Below, one piece after another: positions 25,011-35,351 of a stretch of 60,162 nucleotides of DNA; the stretch's first letter is position 1; each line of letters starts with the position of its first letter. The stretch spans positions 1 through 60,162 of the forward strand of contig NZ_FRAV01000032.1 of assembly GCF_900142445.1 (NCBI RefSeq), read 5' to 3'. This DNA comes from Chryseobacterium polytrichastri. Lineage in GTDB: Bacteria > Bacteroidota > Bacteroidia > Flavobacteriales > Weeksellaceae. A program made the translations under genes and the position numbers. The notes beneath the pieces were generated by a model. That model was not told where the DNA came from and did not search any database. It saw nothing but the letters and a program-made list of their open reading frames with translations.

Positions 25011-25121
25011 TCCACATTACAAGGGAATTTTCCATTGTACTTACTGAAGTTTCAAAATCAGTGAGCAGGGTATTCTTATGCCAAATTGTAACGAATAAAT
25101 TAAAAATAAAATCAAATACAT

Positions 25122-26450
25122 ATGAACATTTTAACAGAAACAAAAGAGTTTTTTCCAGGAGTTGAACAAATAAAATTTGAAGGTAAAGAAAGCAGAAATC
25201 CTATGGCATTTCGCTATTATGAAGCAGACAGAATGGTAATGGGAAAACCCATGAAAGAATGGATGCGTTTTGCAATGGCTTGGTGGCATACCTTATGTGC
25301 AGACGGGAACGATCCTTTCGGTGGAGCTACGATTCATCATCCTTGGAACAAAGGAAATGACGCGATTTCAAGAGCAAAACATAAAATGGATGCAGGTTTT
25401 GAATTCATGTCTAAAATAGGTTTCCAATACTATTGTTTCCACGATATAGATTTAATAGAACCAGGAAATAACTGGAAAGAGTACGAAAGTAATATGCAGG
25501 CAATTGTAGAATATGCCAAAGAAAAGCAAGCTGAGTCTGGCATCAAACTTTTGTGGGGAACAGCCAATGTTTTTACGCATGAAAGATACATGAACGGAGC
25601 GTCTACCAATCCAAATTTTGATGTAGTGGCTTGTGCAGGAACTCAGGTTAAAAATTCTATTGATGCTACAATCGCTTTAGGCGGAGAGAATTATGTTTTC
25701 TGGGGCGGAAGAGAAGGATATATGAGCTTGTTGAATACAGATATGAAACGCGAAAAAGACCACTTGGCCCGTTTCCTTTCCATATCTCGTGATTATGCCC
25801 GTCAACAAGGTTTTAAAGGAACTTTCCTGATCGAACCTAAACCAATGGAGCCTACAAAACACCAATACGACTACGATTCTGAAACAGTAATCGGGTTCCT
25901 GAGACATTACGGATTAGATAAAGATTTTAAATTAAATATCGAAGTCAACCACGCAACACTTGCCGGACATACATTTGAACACGAGCTTCAGGCTGCAGTT
26001 GATGCAGGATTATTGGGAAGTATTGATGCTAACCGCGGAGACAACCAAAACGGATGGGATACAGATCAGTTCCCTGTGGATTATCATGATTTAGCGCAGG
26101 CTTGGCTGGTATTGCTTCCAGCGGGAGGATTAGGAAATGGTGGGATTAATTTTGATGCAAAGATCAGAAGAAACTCTATTGATGCTGATGATTTATTCAT
26201 CTCTCACATTTCAGGAATGGATGTTTTTGCGAAAGGATTATTAGTCGCTGCCGATATTCTTGAAAACTCTGATTACAAAAAACTTCGTACAGATCGCTAC
26301 GCTTCTTTCGACAGTGGAAACGGAAAAGCTTTCGAACAGGGAGGTCTTACGTTGGAAGATCTTCAGAGAATTGCCCATGAAACTGGAGAACCTCAGCCAA
26401 AAAGCGGAAAACAGGAATTGTTTGAAGCCATCGTGAATATGTACATCTAA
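25122..26450 (+). CDS. xylA: Xylose isomerase
   Basis: A 442-residue protein of the expected class II length. Conserved segments include WHTLCADGNDPFGGAT, FHDIDL, WGGREGY, IEPKPMEPTKHQYD (metal ligands) and NHATLAGHTFEHEL. It interconverts D-xylose and D-xylulose in the cytoplasm using divalent metal. It sits between xylulokinase and the SusC gene. A hairpin just downstream may reduce read-through into susC. Confidence 0.97.
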   Translation: MNILTETKEFFPGVEQIKFEGKESRNPMAFRYYEADRMVMGKPMKEWMRFAMAWWHTLCADGNDPFGGATIHHPWNKGNDAISRAKHKMDAGFEFMSKIGFQYYCFHDIDLIEPGNNWKEYESNMQAIVEYAKEKQAESGIKLLWGTANVFTHERYMNGASTNPNFDVVACAGTQVKNSIDATIALGGENYVFWGGREGYMSLLNTDMKREKDHLARFLSISRDYARQQGFKGTFLIEPKPMEPTKHQYDYDSETVIGFLRHYGLDKDFKLNIEVNHATLAGHTFEHELQAAVDAGLLGSIDANRGDNQNGWDTDQFPVDYHDLAQAWLVLLPAGGLGNGGINFDAKIRRNSIDADDLFISHISGMDVFAKGLLVAADILENSDYKKLRTDRYASFDSGNGKAFEQGGLTLEDLQRIAHETGEPQPKSGKQELFEAIVNMYI

Positions 26451-26457
26451 AAAGACT

Positions 26458-26506
26458 AAAAAGGCTGCTATAAAAACACTAAGGATGTCTCATTAATAGC
26501 CTTTTT
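26458..26506 (+). terminator. Hairpin between xylA and susC
   Basis: AAAAAGGCT pairs with AGCCTTTTT around a 31-base loop, followed by T-rich sequence. It is a modest terminator or attenuator about 30 bases before the SusC start, which would allow the metabolic and transport genes to be expressed at different levels. Confidence 0.5.
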
Positions 26507-26534
26507 ATTTAACCTAATATTTAAAATAATAATT

Positions 26535-29411
26535 ATGAACCGATTTTATTTTGCTAAAAGTAATAAAGCAGCATTGTTTTTTGCAATGGCTTTATTGCCG
26601 TCAAGCTTAGTGTATTCCCAGGTTAAAAAAGATACTATTGAAAAGGAGAAGAAGATAGATGAGGTGGTTATAATAGGATATGGAAAGCAGCGAAAAGAAG
26701 CCGTAACAGGATCAGTAGTCTCTGTGAAAGGAGATGTACTGAGAGAGGTGCCTTCAGCAAACGTTAGTCAGGCCTTACAGGGAAGAGTGGCCGGAGTAGA
26801 TATTTCACAGGTTTCAAGTAAACCTGGTGCACCGATGCAAATCCGAATCAGAGGAACACGTTCTCTTACAGCAGATAATAACCCATTAATTGTACTAGAC
26901 GGAATTCCTTTTCCAGGATCTATTGCAGATATAAGCCCAAATGATATTCAAAGTATGGATATCCTGAAAGATGCTTCTGCAACAGCAATTTACGGATCTC
27001 GTGGAGCAAATGGAGTCATTTTAATTACATCGAAAACAGGAAGGAAACGCCAGAAAGCTACATTTAGTTATAATACATATACAGGAATTTCAACGGTATT
27101 TTCTAAATATCCGATGATGAATGCTGAAAAATTTATTAAGCTTCGTCAGGATGCGAATATGTTTGTAAATAATGGAGATGAATCTAATAATGTAAGTACA
27201 GACTGGCAGGATTTATTATATAAAAACGGAATTGTTACCAATCATGATGTGGGTATTTCAGGGGGTACAGAAAAAAGTTCTTACAATTTCGGATTCAGCT
27301 ATTATAATGAGCAGTCTGTATTACCGGGTCAGGGTTTTGAGAGATTTAATCTTAGAGGGAGTTTAGATCAGGATTTGGGTAAATATTTTAAAATAGGAAT
27401 GTCTACCAACAATTCTTATACAGTGAATAAAGGCAGCAACTTAGGGATTTATAATGCATTAAGCAATACGCCTATTGCCAATGCTTATAATGCAGACGGA
27501 ACGCCAAAACGTCTTATAAGAATGGCAGCTGACGATCAGTTTGCCGTAACCAGAGATGTTATTAATGGTTTGGGAGATGCGTGGGTAGATAAAGCAATTG
27601 GATTTAATTCTTATAATAATTTTTTTGGAGAGTTTAAAATTCCATGGGTACAGGGGTTGACTTTAAGAACAAACATTGGTTTAAATTTTAGGACATCCAA
27701 TACAGGAACTTATACAGGAGAAGGGATTTTTAGCTCTAAAGAAGATACCCCGTCGGTAGCAACAATTGGTAATTCTTTGACAACACACTGGGTGAATGAG
27801 AATATTTTAACCTACGACAGAACCTTTGCCAGCAAGCATAAAGTGAATGTTGTTGCTTTGCAATCTCAGGAACAGACAAGATTTAACAGTTCTTTTATTA
27901 AAGCACTGGATATTCCAACGGACCAGTTCCAGTTTTATAATTTAGGAAATGCCAACGGGGAAATCACAATTGATCCTAATAATCAAGGGTATTATAAAAA
28001 GGGATTAAAATCTTGGATGGGACGTGTGATGTATGAGTATGACGGACGTTATATGTTTACTGCCACAATAAGAGGTGATGGTTCTTCAGTACTTGCTCCG
28101 GGGCATAAATGGAATATCTATAACGCATTTTCTGTGGGATGGAATATTGCAAAAGAAAAATTCCTAAGAGATTCTAAAACAATTAATAATCTGAAATTTC
28201 GATTTGGATATGGGGAAACTTCTAATCAGGCTGTAGCTCCTTATTCAACACTTGGTCTTTTATCAACTTCTCCATATAACTTTGGAAATGTAAATGCAAC
28301 AGGATATTATGTCTCTCGTTCGCCTAATCCTACATTAGGATGGGAGTTTTCGGAAACGTTGAATTATGGGTTAGATTTCGGACTTTTAAATAATAGATTA
28401 ACCGGTACAGTAGAATATTACACTACAAATACTAAAAATCTATTGTTAGATGTTAATCTTCCTGCAACAGCAGGGGTTAATGCATTTACAGGAAATGTAG
28501 GCTCTACATCAAATAAAGGATTTGAAATTTCATTAAACGGGGTCATTATTGATAATCCAAACGGGTTTTCATGGGATTTAGGATTTAATATTTATTCAAA
28601 TAAAAATAAGATTACTTCTTTAGCTTCAGGTGCTACAAGGGATGTTGCTAACTGGTGGTTTGTTGGGCATTCTATCAACTCAATCTATGATTATCAATAT
28701 ACTGGTTTATGGCAGGCGGGAGATCCTTATATGAATATTTTGGAACCTAGCAATATTCCGGGAGAGGTAGTAGGTTCTATTAAAGTTTTATATACAGGAG
28801 GGTATAATGCAGACGGAAGCCCGGTAAGAGCCATTAATGCAGACGACCGACAGATTTTAAATACAGATCCTGATTTCCAGGGTGGCTTCAATACCAGATT
28901 GGCATACAAAAATTTTGATTTAAGTATTGTAGGAGCGTTCAAAAGTGGAGGTATCTTGATAAGCACATTGTATGGAAATACAAGTTATCTGAATATGCTA
29001 AGTGGAAGAAGAAACAACGTAGATGTTGATTATTGGACTCCAGAAAATACAGACGCTTATTATCCAAGACCAGGACATTATCAGAGTAATAATAACCCGA
29101 GATATGGAAGTACGTTGGCTTATTTCGATGCTTCTTATCTTAAAATCAGAACAATAACATTAGGGTATAATTTTACGCAGGGAATTTTCAAAAAAGCAGG
29201 AATCAGCAAAATGAGAGTGTATGCAACAGTTACCAATCCGTTTGTGTTTTTCTCTCCTTATCATAAAGCATCTGGAATGGATCCTGAAACAAATTCTTAC
29301 GGAAACGAAAATCAGGCAGTGAATAACGAAATTCCAACGAGATTTTTAACCATAGGAACCAATACACCGTCATTGAGAAATTATATGATTGGTTTAAACT
29401 TAACATTCTAA
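26535..29411 (+). CDS. SusC-like TonB-dependent outer-membrane transporter
   Basis: A 958-residue protein with a signal peptide (ending LVYSQ), a TonB-box-like IDEVVIIGYGKQ and a plug domain (EVPSANVSQALQGRVAGVDI, ILKDASATAIYGSRGANGVI). The remainder is beta-barrel, ending in Phe (NLTF). The carboxypeptidase-regulatory-like domain usually found before the plug of SusC proteins is missing, making it shorter than many. Paired with SusD directly downstream, it should import xylo-oligosaccharides across the outer membrane. The substrate comes from context. Confidence 0.95.
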   Translation: MNRFYFAKSNKAALFFAMALLPSSLVYSQVKKDTIEKEKKIDEVVIIGYGKQRKEAVTGSVVSVKGDVLREVPSANVSQALQGRVAGVDISQVSSKPGAPMQIRIRGTRSLTADNNPLIVLDGIPFPGSIADISPNDIQSMDILKDASATAIYGSRGANGVILITSKTGRKRQKATFSYNTYTGISTVFSKYPMMNAEKFIKLRQDANMFVNNGDESNNVSTDWQDLLYKNGIVTNHDVGISGGTEKSSYNFGFSYYNEQSVLPGQGFERFNLRGSLDQDLGKYFKIGMSTNNSYTVNKGSNLGIYNALSNTPIANAYNADGTPKRLIRMAADDQFAVTRDVINGLGDAWVDKAIGFNSYNNFFGEFKIPWVQGLTLRTNIGLNFRTSNTGTYTGEGIFSSKEDTPSVATIGNSLTTHWVNENILTYDRTFASKHKVNVVALQSQEQTRFNSSFIKALDIPTDQFQFYNLGNANGEITIDPNNQGYYKKGLKSWMGRVMYEYDGRYMFTATIRGDGSSVLAPGHKWNIYNAFSVGWNIAKEKFLRDSKTINNLKFRFGYGETSNQAVAPYSTLGLLSTSPYNFGNVNATGYYVSRSPNPTLGWEFSETLNYGLDFGLLNNRLTGTVEYYTTNTKNLLLDVNLPATAGVNAFTGNVGSTSNKGFEISLNGVIIDNPNGFSWDLGFNIYSNKNKITSLASGATRDVANWWFVGHSINSIYDYQYTGLWQAGDPYMNILEPSNIPGEVVGSIKVLYTGGYNADGSPVRAINADDRQILNTDPDFQGGFNTRLAYKNFDLSIVGAFKSGGILISTLYGNTSYLNMLSGRRNNVDVDYWTPENTDAYYPRPGHYQSNNNPRYGSTLAYFDASYLKIRTITLGYNFTQGIFKKAGISKMRVYATVTNPFVFFSPYHKASGMDPETNSYGNENQAVNNEIPTRFLTIGTNTPSLRNYMIGLNLTF

Positions 29412-29422
29412 AAATTACTCAC

Positions 29423-31366
29423 ATGAAAAAATTCAGAATAAATACAACAGCAAAAATTTTGCTATGTACTGTGGTCCTTTCAAGTTGTTCAGATATTTTG
29501 GAGGAAGAGCCGCGTAACATTTATACACCGGAATATTTCGAGACTGAAGGTGGGGTTTTAGGCGGAGTGACTTCCATGTATGCCCATTTACGATATATTT
29601 ACGGAAACGGATATTGGTTAAATGCCTGCGAAACCGGGACAGATGAATATACTTACGGTCATGCTGGTGATGGTAATTTCAAAGATATGGATATGTCTGG
29701 AGCAGGAAATTTAACACCTTCATCCAGCCGTGCCGATGTGTTGTGGAATAATGCTTTCAGAAATATTAATACCACAAATGGCGTGATACAGAAGGGTTCT
29801 GGAGTTGGTGTTTCAGATGCCATTATTGCAGAAGCAAGATTCTTTAGAGCATTTGATTATTTTATGTTGGCTCAAACCTTCGGCGGGGTTCCCTTAGATT
29901 TAGGATCTGGAGAGTTGGCTTTCAATATCAGTACCTACAGAGGGTCAAAAAGAAATACAGTGCCTGAAGTATACAGCAAAGTCATCTTTCCAGACTTGGT
30001 AAAGGCTATAGCAGATTTACCTGCAAATCCTCGTGTTACAGGAGGGGTGACAAAAACGGTAGCAAGATTGTTTTTAGCGAAAGCTTATCTTACGTATGGT
30101 TGGTGGCTTCAAAATCCAAACGGAATTCCAACCTATCCTCAGGCAGATAGAGTAGATCCAAACGGTCATAATCCACAATGGTATTTCCAGCAGGCTTATG
30201 ATATTGCGTTAGAAGGCATCAATGCACCGGGAGCTTATGGTTTACAGGCTACCTATTATGATGTTAATTTAGCGCAAAACGATAGGAATAAAGAAATGCT
30301 TCTCTATGCAGATCATACTGAATCCAGTGAATATTTTGACGGCTCCAGCCACTCGTATAATACCGGATCATCTCCTGGAAATTTTGCAGCTTGGATGACC
30401 ACTTGGGATTATACCTTTCTTGAAAGTTCTCAAAATCCACAATGGACAGGTTCTCCTGTTAGAACCGTACAAAGAGAAGCAGCCCAAGCTTACGGACGAC
30501 CTTGGAAAACAATGGCTCCAACCATTGAAGTGGTGAAAAATACATTTGCCAATAAAATTCAGGATTCACGATATGATGGAACGTTCGTAACAACTTTCCG
30601 TGGAAACTGGAATAAAGGAGGAATTTCAACTCCAACATTGTACAATGCTAATGGATTACCTGTACAGCCGGGAAGTGCTATTTTGACTTTTCTGAATGAT
30701 GATCCTGCTCAGACGATAGATTACTCTAATACAACCTATAAAAGTAATGTAGGTGCAGGAGTTCTCCCGGGAAGAGCAGATTATGTAATTGCGCCAAGTG
30801 GAATCAGCAGATATGCATATCCAAACCTTTGGAAAATCGGAACCTACAGAACAGATAACGGAACAGGTCTTGGGCAACCAAACGGAGGAATTACACGTCC
30901 GTTCCCAGTAGCTAAATTTTCAGAATTTTACTTCATAGCAGCAGAAGCAGCAGTAAAAGGAGCTTCGGGTGCAATGAGCCCGAGAGATTTAATTAATGTC
31001 ATCAGAGCAAGAGCCGGAAAATGGCGTTGGGATAACAACGGAAATGTTGCAAAAATTGAAGACAACAGTGGAGCAATGATTGCTGCTACACCTTCAGCCA
31101 TCACTATTGACTATATTTTAGCAGAAAGATCAAGAGAATATTATGGCGAAGGATACAGATGGTTTGATCTGGTAAGAACTCAAAGATGGAGTGATATTGC
31201 AAAAACATATAGTATTGGAGGAACTGTGGCTGGAAATCATACGCCTCAAACCTACACAAGAAATATTCCTAATTATCTATATCTAAGACCAATTCCTCAA
31301 GGACAAATGGATGCTATGAATATGAGTTCTTCGGAATTAGCAGCGTATCAAAATCCTGGGTATTAA
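29423..31366 (+). CDS. SusD/RagB-like surface glycan-binding lipoprotein
   Basis: A 647-residue protein with a lipoprotein signal; the lipobox is VVLSSC, with acidic residues soon after the cysteine (CSDILEEE) that could act as a surface export signal. N-terminal helices resemble TPR-type SusD repeats (EARFFRAFDYFMLAQTFGGVPL, VARLFLAKAYLTYGWW), and the C-terminal part has ILAERSREYYGEGYRWFDLVR, a SusD hallmark. It covers the SusC barrel and captures oligosaccharide. It starts 11 bases after susC. Confidence 0.95.
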   Translation: MKKFRINTTAKILLCTVVLSSCSDILEEEPRNIYTPEYFETEGGVLGGVTSMYAHLRYIYGNGYWLNACETGTDEYTYGHAGDGNFKDMDMSGAGNLTPSSSRADVLWNNAFRNINTTNGVIQKGSGVGVSDAIIAEARFFRAFDYFMLAQTFGGVPLDLGSGELAFNISTYRGSKRNTVPEVYSKVIFPDLVKAIADLPANPRVTGGVTKTVARLFLAKAYLTYGWWLQNPNGIPTYPQADRVDPNGHNPQWYFQQAYDIALEGINAPGAYGLQATYYDVNLAQNDRNKEMLLYADHTESSEYFDGSSHSYNTGSSPGNFAAWMTTWDYTFLESSQNPQWTGSPVRTVQREAAQAYGRPWKTMAPTIEVVKNTFANKIQDSRYDGTFVTTFRGNWNKGGISTPTLYNANGLPVQPGSAILTFLNDDPAQTIDYSNTTYKSNVGAGVLPGRADYVIAPSGISRYAYPNLWKIGTYRTDNGTGLGQPNGGITRPFPVAKFSEFYFIAAEAAVKGASGAMSPRDLINVIRARAGKWRWDNNGNVAKIEDNSGAMIAATPSAITIDYILAERSREYYGEGYRWFDLVRTQRWSDIAKTYSIGGTVAGNHTPQTYTRNIPNYLYLRPIPQGQMDAMNMSSSELAAYQNPGY

Positions 31367-31556
31367 TAGATTTTAAAATAAATTTTTTACATTCATATTA
31401 GCAACAAAGTAGGCGATTCGGCCCGCCTGCTTTGTTTAATGAATAATAAGTTTTTATGAACCGCAAAAGAAGCAAAAGCGTAGCGTAAGATTATCTCCCA
31501 AAAAGTTCAAAGAGTACAACTATTCATCTTTATCTGAGCTATTTCGGGTGAACAGG

Positions 31557-31592
31557 AGCCTTGTCAAGGTTCAAAACCTTGACAAGGCTTTT
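31557..31592 (+). terminator. Strong hairpin after SusD
   Basis: AGCCTTGTCAAGGTT and its exact reverse complement (15 bp) flank a 3-base CAA loop, followed by a short T-run. It separates susCD from the uronate genes. Its sequence resembles dispersed hairpins of Chryseobacterium, so it may also be a repeat. Confidence 0.6.
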
Positions 31593-31646
31593 AAAAGTAC
31601 TCACGAATTTTAAATAGAAAATATTAAAAGCAGAAAATCAAGAATT

Positions 31647-32822
31647 ATGGAAAAAACATGGCGTTGGTTTGGTAAAAAAGATAAGATTAAATTAAATATG
31701 CTCCGTCAGATCGGTGTTCAGGGCATCGTTTCGGCTCTTCATGACGTTGCTAACGGAGAAGTTTGGTCTTTAGAAGCCATTAATGAATATAAAAACTATA
31801 TCGAAAGTTTCGGACTTCGTTGGTCTGTGGTAGAAAGTCTTCCTGTGAGTGAATCCATCAAATACGGAGGGCAAGACAGAGATCAGCTCATAGACAGCTA
31901 TATAAAAAGTCTCGAGAATTTAGGCAAAGCAGGCGTTACAACAGTTTGCTACAACTTTATGCCGGTCCTGGATTGGGCACGTACAGATCTTTACCATGAA
32001 TGGGAAGACGGTTCATCGTCTCTCTATTTTGATAAAGCCAAATTTGCTTATTTTGAAATTCATATTTTGGAAAGAGAGGGTGCTGAAAAAGACTATACTC
32101 CTGAAATTCTTATCAAGGTTGAAGAATTAAAAAAGACCATCACAGAAGACGAAAAGAATGATTTAATTGATTCAATTATTGTTAAAACACAAGGTTTCGT
32201 TAACGGAAATATTAAAGAAGACGATCAAAATCCGGTTGCTATTTTTAAAAATTTATTGGCTTTATATGATGGAATCGACAAAGATCAGCTTCGTCAAAAC
32301 ATGAAATATTTCCTTGAAAAAATAATGCCTATCTGCGAAAAATGGAATATTCAAATGTGCGTACATCCCGATGATCCACCATTTTCATTATTAGGATTAC
32401 CAAGAATCGTGACTTGTGAAGAAGATATTGATTGGTTTTTAAATGCAGTGGATAATCCCCACAACGGACTGACTTTCTGCACGGGATCTCTAAGTGCAGG
32501 ATTGCAGAATGATGTTCCGAAGCTGGCTCAGAAATATGCTTCCCGTACAAAATTTGTTCACCTGAGAAGCACCAATGTTTTTGAAAACGGAGATTTTATC
32601 GAAGCCCATCATTTGGAAGGCAGAGGGAAAATTATTGATGTCATTCGAATATTTGAAAAGGAAAATCCAACCTTGCCCATGCGCATCGATCACGGACGTT
32701 TGCTAACCGATGATATAGATAAAGGCTATAATCCCGGATATTCATTTTTGGGAAGAATGCTTGCTCTTGGTCAAATTGAAGGTGTAATGGCTGCTGTACA
32801 ATCGGAATTACAGAGAAATTGA
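31647..32822 (+). CDS. uxuA: D-mannonate dehydratase
   Basis: A 391-residue protein, the normal UxuA length. Characteristic parts are MEKTWRWFG, QGIVSALHDVANGEVW, CVHPDDPPFSLLGLPRIV, FCTGSLSAGL, FVHLRSTN and IDHGRLL. It dehydrates D-mannonate to 2-keto-3-deoxygluconate (KDG) in the cytoplasm. It begins the glucuronate part of the locus and is followed after 36 bases by an SDR likely to make its substrate. Confidence 0.96.
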   Translation: MEKTWRWFGKKDKIKLNMLRQIGVQGIVSALHDVANGEVWSLEAINEYKNYIESFGLRWSVVESLPVSESIKYGGQDRDQLIDSYIKSLENLGKAGVTTVCYNFMPVLDWARTDLYHEWEDGSSSLYFDKAKFAYFEIHILEREGAEKDYTPEILIKVEELKKTITEDEKNDLIDSIIVKTQGFVNGNIKEDDQNPVAIFKNLLALYDGIDKDQLRQNMKYFLEKIMPICEKWNIQMCVHPDDPPFSLLGLPRIVTCEEDIDWFLNAVDNPHNGLTFCTGSLSAGLQNDVPKLAQKYASRTKFVHLRSTNVFENGDFIEAHHLEGRGKIIDVIRIFEKENPTLPMRIDHGRLLTDDIDKGYNPGYSFLGRMLALGQIEGVMAAVQSELQRN

Positions 32823-32858
32823 TTCTTTAGTTTGTAATAATTATTTTAAAAAGTAAAA

Positions 32859-33674
32859 ATGAACGAAATATTCAGCATAAAAGATAAAGTAGCCGTCATC
32901 ACAGGAGCCTCAGGGGTTTTGGGTGGAACTCTTGCTAAAAGTTTTATAAAAGCTGGTGCAAAAGTAGTGGCGTTAGGAAGAAATCAGGAGACGCTGGACG
33001 CTCGGGTGAAAGAATTAACAACATTTGGCGGTGATGCTTTTGCTGTTGAAGCCAATGTAATGAATATTGAAAGTCTGGAATCCGCATCAAAAAAAATTAT
33101 TGAGAAATACGGAAAGATAGATATTCTACTCAACATTGCAGGAGGAAATATTCCTACAGCAACACTTTCTCCAGATCAATCGTTTTTCGATCAGAATATG
33201 GATGGATGGGATGAGGTAACCAATCTCAACATCAATGGAACCGTCTATCCAAGTTATGTTTTCGGAAAAGTAATGGCAGAACAGGGAAGTGGAAGTATTG
33301 TGAATATTTCTTCAATGGCGGCATATTCCGCAATCACGAGAGTAGCGGGATATTCCGCAGCAAAGTCGGCAATTACTAATTTCACGCAATGGCTGGCGTC
33401 AGATGTAGCATTGAAATTTGGAGATAAAATTAGGGTCAATGCCATCGCGCCGGGATTCTTTATAGGCGATCAAAACCGAGCAATCTTATTAAACCCAGAC
33501 GGATCTTTAACGGATCGAAGTAAAAAAGTCATCGCCAAAACACCAATGGGACGTTTCGGCGATGCAGAAGAATTGAACGGAGCGGTACAATTCCTTTGTT
33601 CAGATGCTGCAAGTTTCATCACTGGTGCTTTATTGCCTATTGATGGAGGTTTCAGCGCATTCAGTGGCGTTTAA
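32859..33674 (+). CDS. SDR-family oxidoreductase, probable D-mannonate oxidoreductase
   Basis: A 271-residue short-chain dehydrogenase. It has TGASGVLGG for the dinucleotide (residues 16-24), NIAGGN, the catalytic Ser in NISSMAAYS, and YSAAKS (Tyr-x3-Lys). Position directly after uxuA indicates reduction of fructuronate to mannonate, the step done in E. coli by the unrelated long-chain UxuB. SDR enzymes filling this slot are common in Bacteroidota uronate loci. The reaction is inferred from context. Confidence 0.85.
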   Translation: MNEIFSIKDKVAVITGASGVLGGTLAKSFIKAGAKVVALGRNQETLDARVKELTTFGGDAFAVEANVMNIESLESASKKIIEKYGKIDILLNIAGGNIPTATLSPDQSFFDQNMDGWDEVTNLNINGTVYPSYVFGKVMAEQGSGSIVNISSMAAYSAITRVAGYSAAKSAITNFTQWLASDVALKFGDKIRVNAIAPGFFIGDQNRAILLNPDGSLTDRSKKVIAKTPMGRFGDAEELNGAVQFLCSDAASFITGALLPIDGGFSAFSGV

Positions 33675-34052
33675 ATAAATTACAATTATTTATATAGTTA
33701 TCAAACGAGGTCATTCATTATTAGAGTGACATGACCTTGCTTTTGAAATAAGATAGCAATAAAAGTTACAAAGACTTTTAATAATCCATAAAGTTTGTCA
33801 TTCCGTAGGAATCTAAACGATTAAGTTTAAATACTATGCATAGATTCTTACAGAATGACAAGATGGAAGTAAACAAAAATCAAAGATTTTTAAAAACTTA
33901 TGTCCTCTTTTGGGTAGCTTAATGATGAACTTAAAATAACCCATGTGTTATTCTTTTGCATCTTTTGCGGTTAAAATGAAAGTTTAAACAAATTCTACAC
34001 AAGCTTTTGCTCCTTTTATGGAACAAATAATGTCAATTAAATCAAACTCAAA
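33675..34052. other. Spacer before the hexuronate transporter
   Basis: 378 bases without a gene. It contains the best-preserved copy of the dispersed palindromic repeat (33796-33861). No promoter stands out. Confidence 0.5.
33796..33861. repeat. Dispersed palindromic intergenic repeat, best copy
   Basis: TGTCATTCCGTAGGAATCTA at the left and TAGATTCTTACAGAATGACA at the right are inverted copies with few mismatches, enclosing about 26 bases. The whole could fold into a long hairpin. Related copies are at 6826-6902, 14385-14428 and, more distantly, 2267-2312. Confidence 0.65.
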
Positions 34053-35342
34053 ATGCAAATTCCTAAAAATCAAAACCTAAGATGGTGGATGCTGTCATTA
34101 GTTTTTCTCGCCACCACGATCAATTATCTGGATCGGCAGGTAATGGGATTGCTAAAACCCACTTTGGAAGCCCAATTTCACTGGACGGAAAAAGACTACA
34201 GCTATATTGTAATGGCATTTACGGCAACGTATGCTTTTGGGTACCTTGCGATGGGTAGACTCATCGATAAGGTAGGAACAAAAATTGGATACGCAGTTTC
34301 TTTGATTGTTTGGAGTTTGGCTTCTATTGGTCATGGTTTTGTAAAAAGTACATTTGGTTTTATTGTTGCCAGAATGTCGTTGGGATTAAGCGAAGCCGGA
34401 AATTTTCCAGCCGCTATAAAATCGGTTGCAGAATGGTTTCCGAAAAAGGAAAGAGCCTTGGCAACAGGCGTTTTCAATTCGGGAGCTACGGTAGGAGCGA
34501 TTCTGGCGCCGATTTTAGTTCCTTTCATTCTCGGACATTACGGATGGCAGCAAACTTTCGTGGTTATAGGAGCAGCAGGTTTATTTTGGATTATCCTCTG
34601 GTGGAAATTTTACAATACCCCCGAAAAATCAAAAAACCTTACTCAAGAAGAATATCAATATATAAAAAGTGATCAGGATATTCAGCCTGAGGAAGATTCG
34701 AAAGTTTCTCTTTCCGAATTGCTTAAATACAAAGTAACATGGTCATTTGCGATAGGTAAAATCATGACAGATCCCATCTGGTATTTCTTTATGTTTTGGC
34801 TTCCTGCCTATTTTGCAGATGTTTTCAAAATGGATCTTACCAAGCCTTCAATTCCGTTAATCATTATTTACAGTGGAACAACAATTGGTAGTATCGGAGG
34901 TGGATATTTATCTTCCTGGTTAATAAAAAAAGGTTGGAATATCAATAAAGCCCGAAATTTCACGATGTTACTTTTTGCCTTGATGGTGGTTCCTGTGATG
35001 TTTTCAAAATACCTGGACAATATGTGGGTGATTACGATTATCATAGCCTTTGCAACTGCTGCTCATCAAGGCTGGGGTGCTAATTTAATGACCACAGTGG
35101 GCGATAAATTACCCAATAAATATGTAAGTTCTGTCATTGGTTTTGGCGGAATGCTGGGTTCCGTTGCAGGAATTATTTTTCCTCTTTTTATAGGAATTAT
35201 TTTAGACACATTTAAAAAATCAGGAAATATCAATGGAGGGTATAACATCATATTTTTTATCGCAGGTATTTCTTATATCGGAGCTTGGTTGCTGATTAAG
35301 TTGATCAACAGAAAACCCTCTCTTCATAATCAAATTAAATAA
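34053..35342 (+). CDS. exuT: MFS hexuronate transporter (ExuT-like)
   Basis: A 429-residue inner-membrane protein with about 12 transmembrane segments. Family marks of the anion:cation symporters are TINYLDRQVMG, GRLIDKVGTKIGY, SLGLSEAGNFPAAIKS and AEWFPKKERALATG, very close to E. coli ExuT. It should import glucuronate (or 4-O-methylglucuronate if tolerated) released by the alpha-glucuronidases of this locus. The GH43 gene starts 9 bases later. Confidence 0.9.
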   Translation: MQIPKNQNLRWWMLSLVFLATTINYLDRQVMGLLKPTLEAQFHWTEKDYSYIVMAFTATYAFGYLAMGRLIDKVGTKIGYAVSLIVWSLASIGHGFVKSTFGFIVARMSLGLSEAGNFPAAIKSVAEWFPKKERALATGVFNSGATVGAILAPILVPFILGHYGWQQTFVVIGAAGLFWIILWWKFYNTPEKSKNLTQEEYQYIKSDQDIQPEEDSKVSLSELLKYKVTWSFAIGKIMTDPIWYFFMFWLPAYFADVFKMDLTKPSIPLIIIYSGTTIGSIGGGYLSSWLIKKGWNINKARNFTMLLFALMVVPVMFSKYLDNMWVITIIIAFATAAHQGWGANLMTTVGDKLPNKYVSSVIGFGGMLGSVAGIIFPLFIGIILDTFKKSGNINGGYNIIFFIAGISYIGAWLLIKLINRKPSLHNQIK

Positions 35343-35351
35343 ACTAAAACC

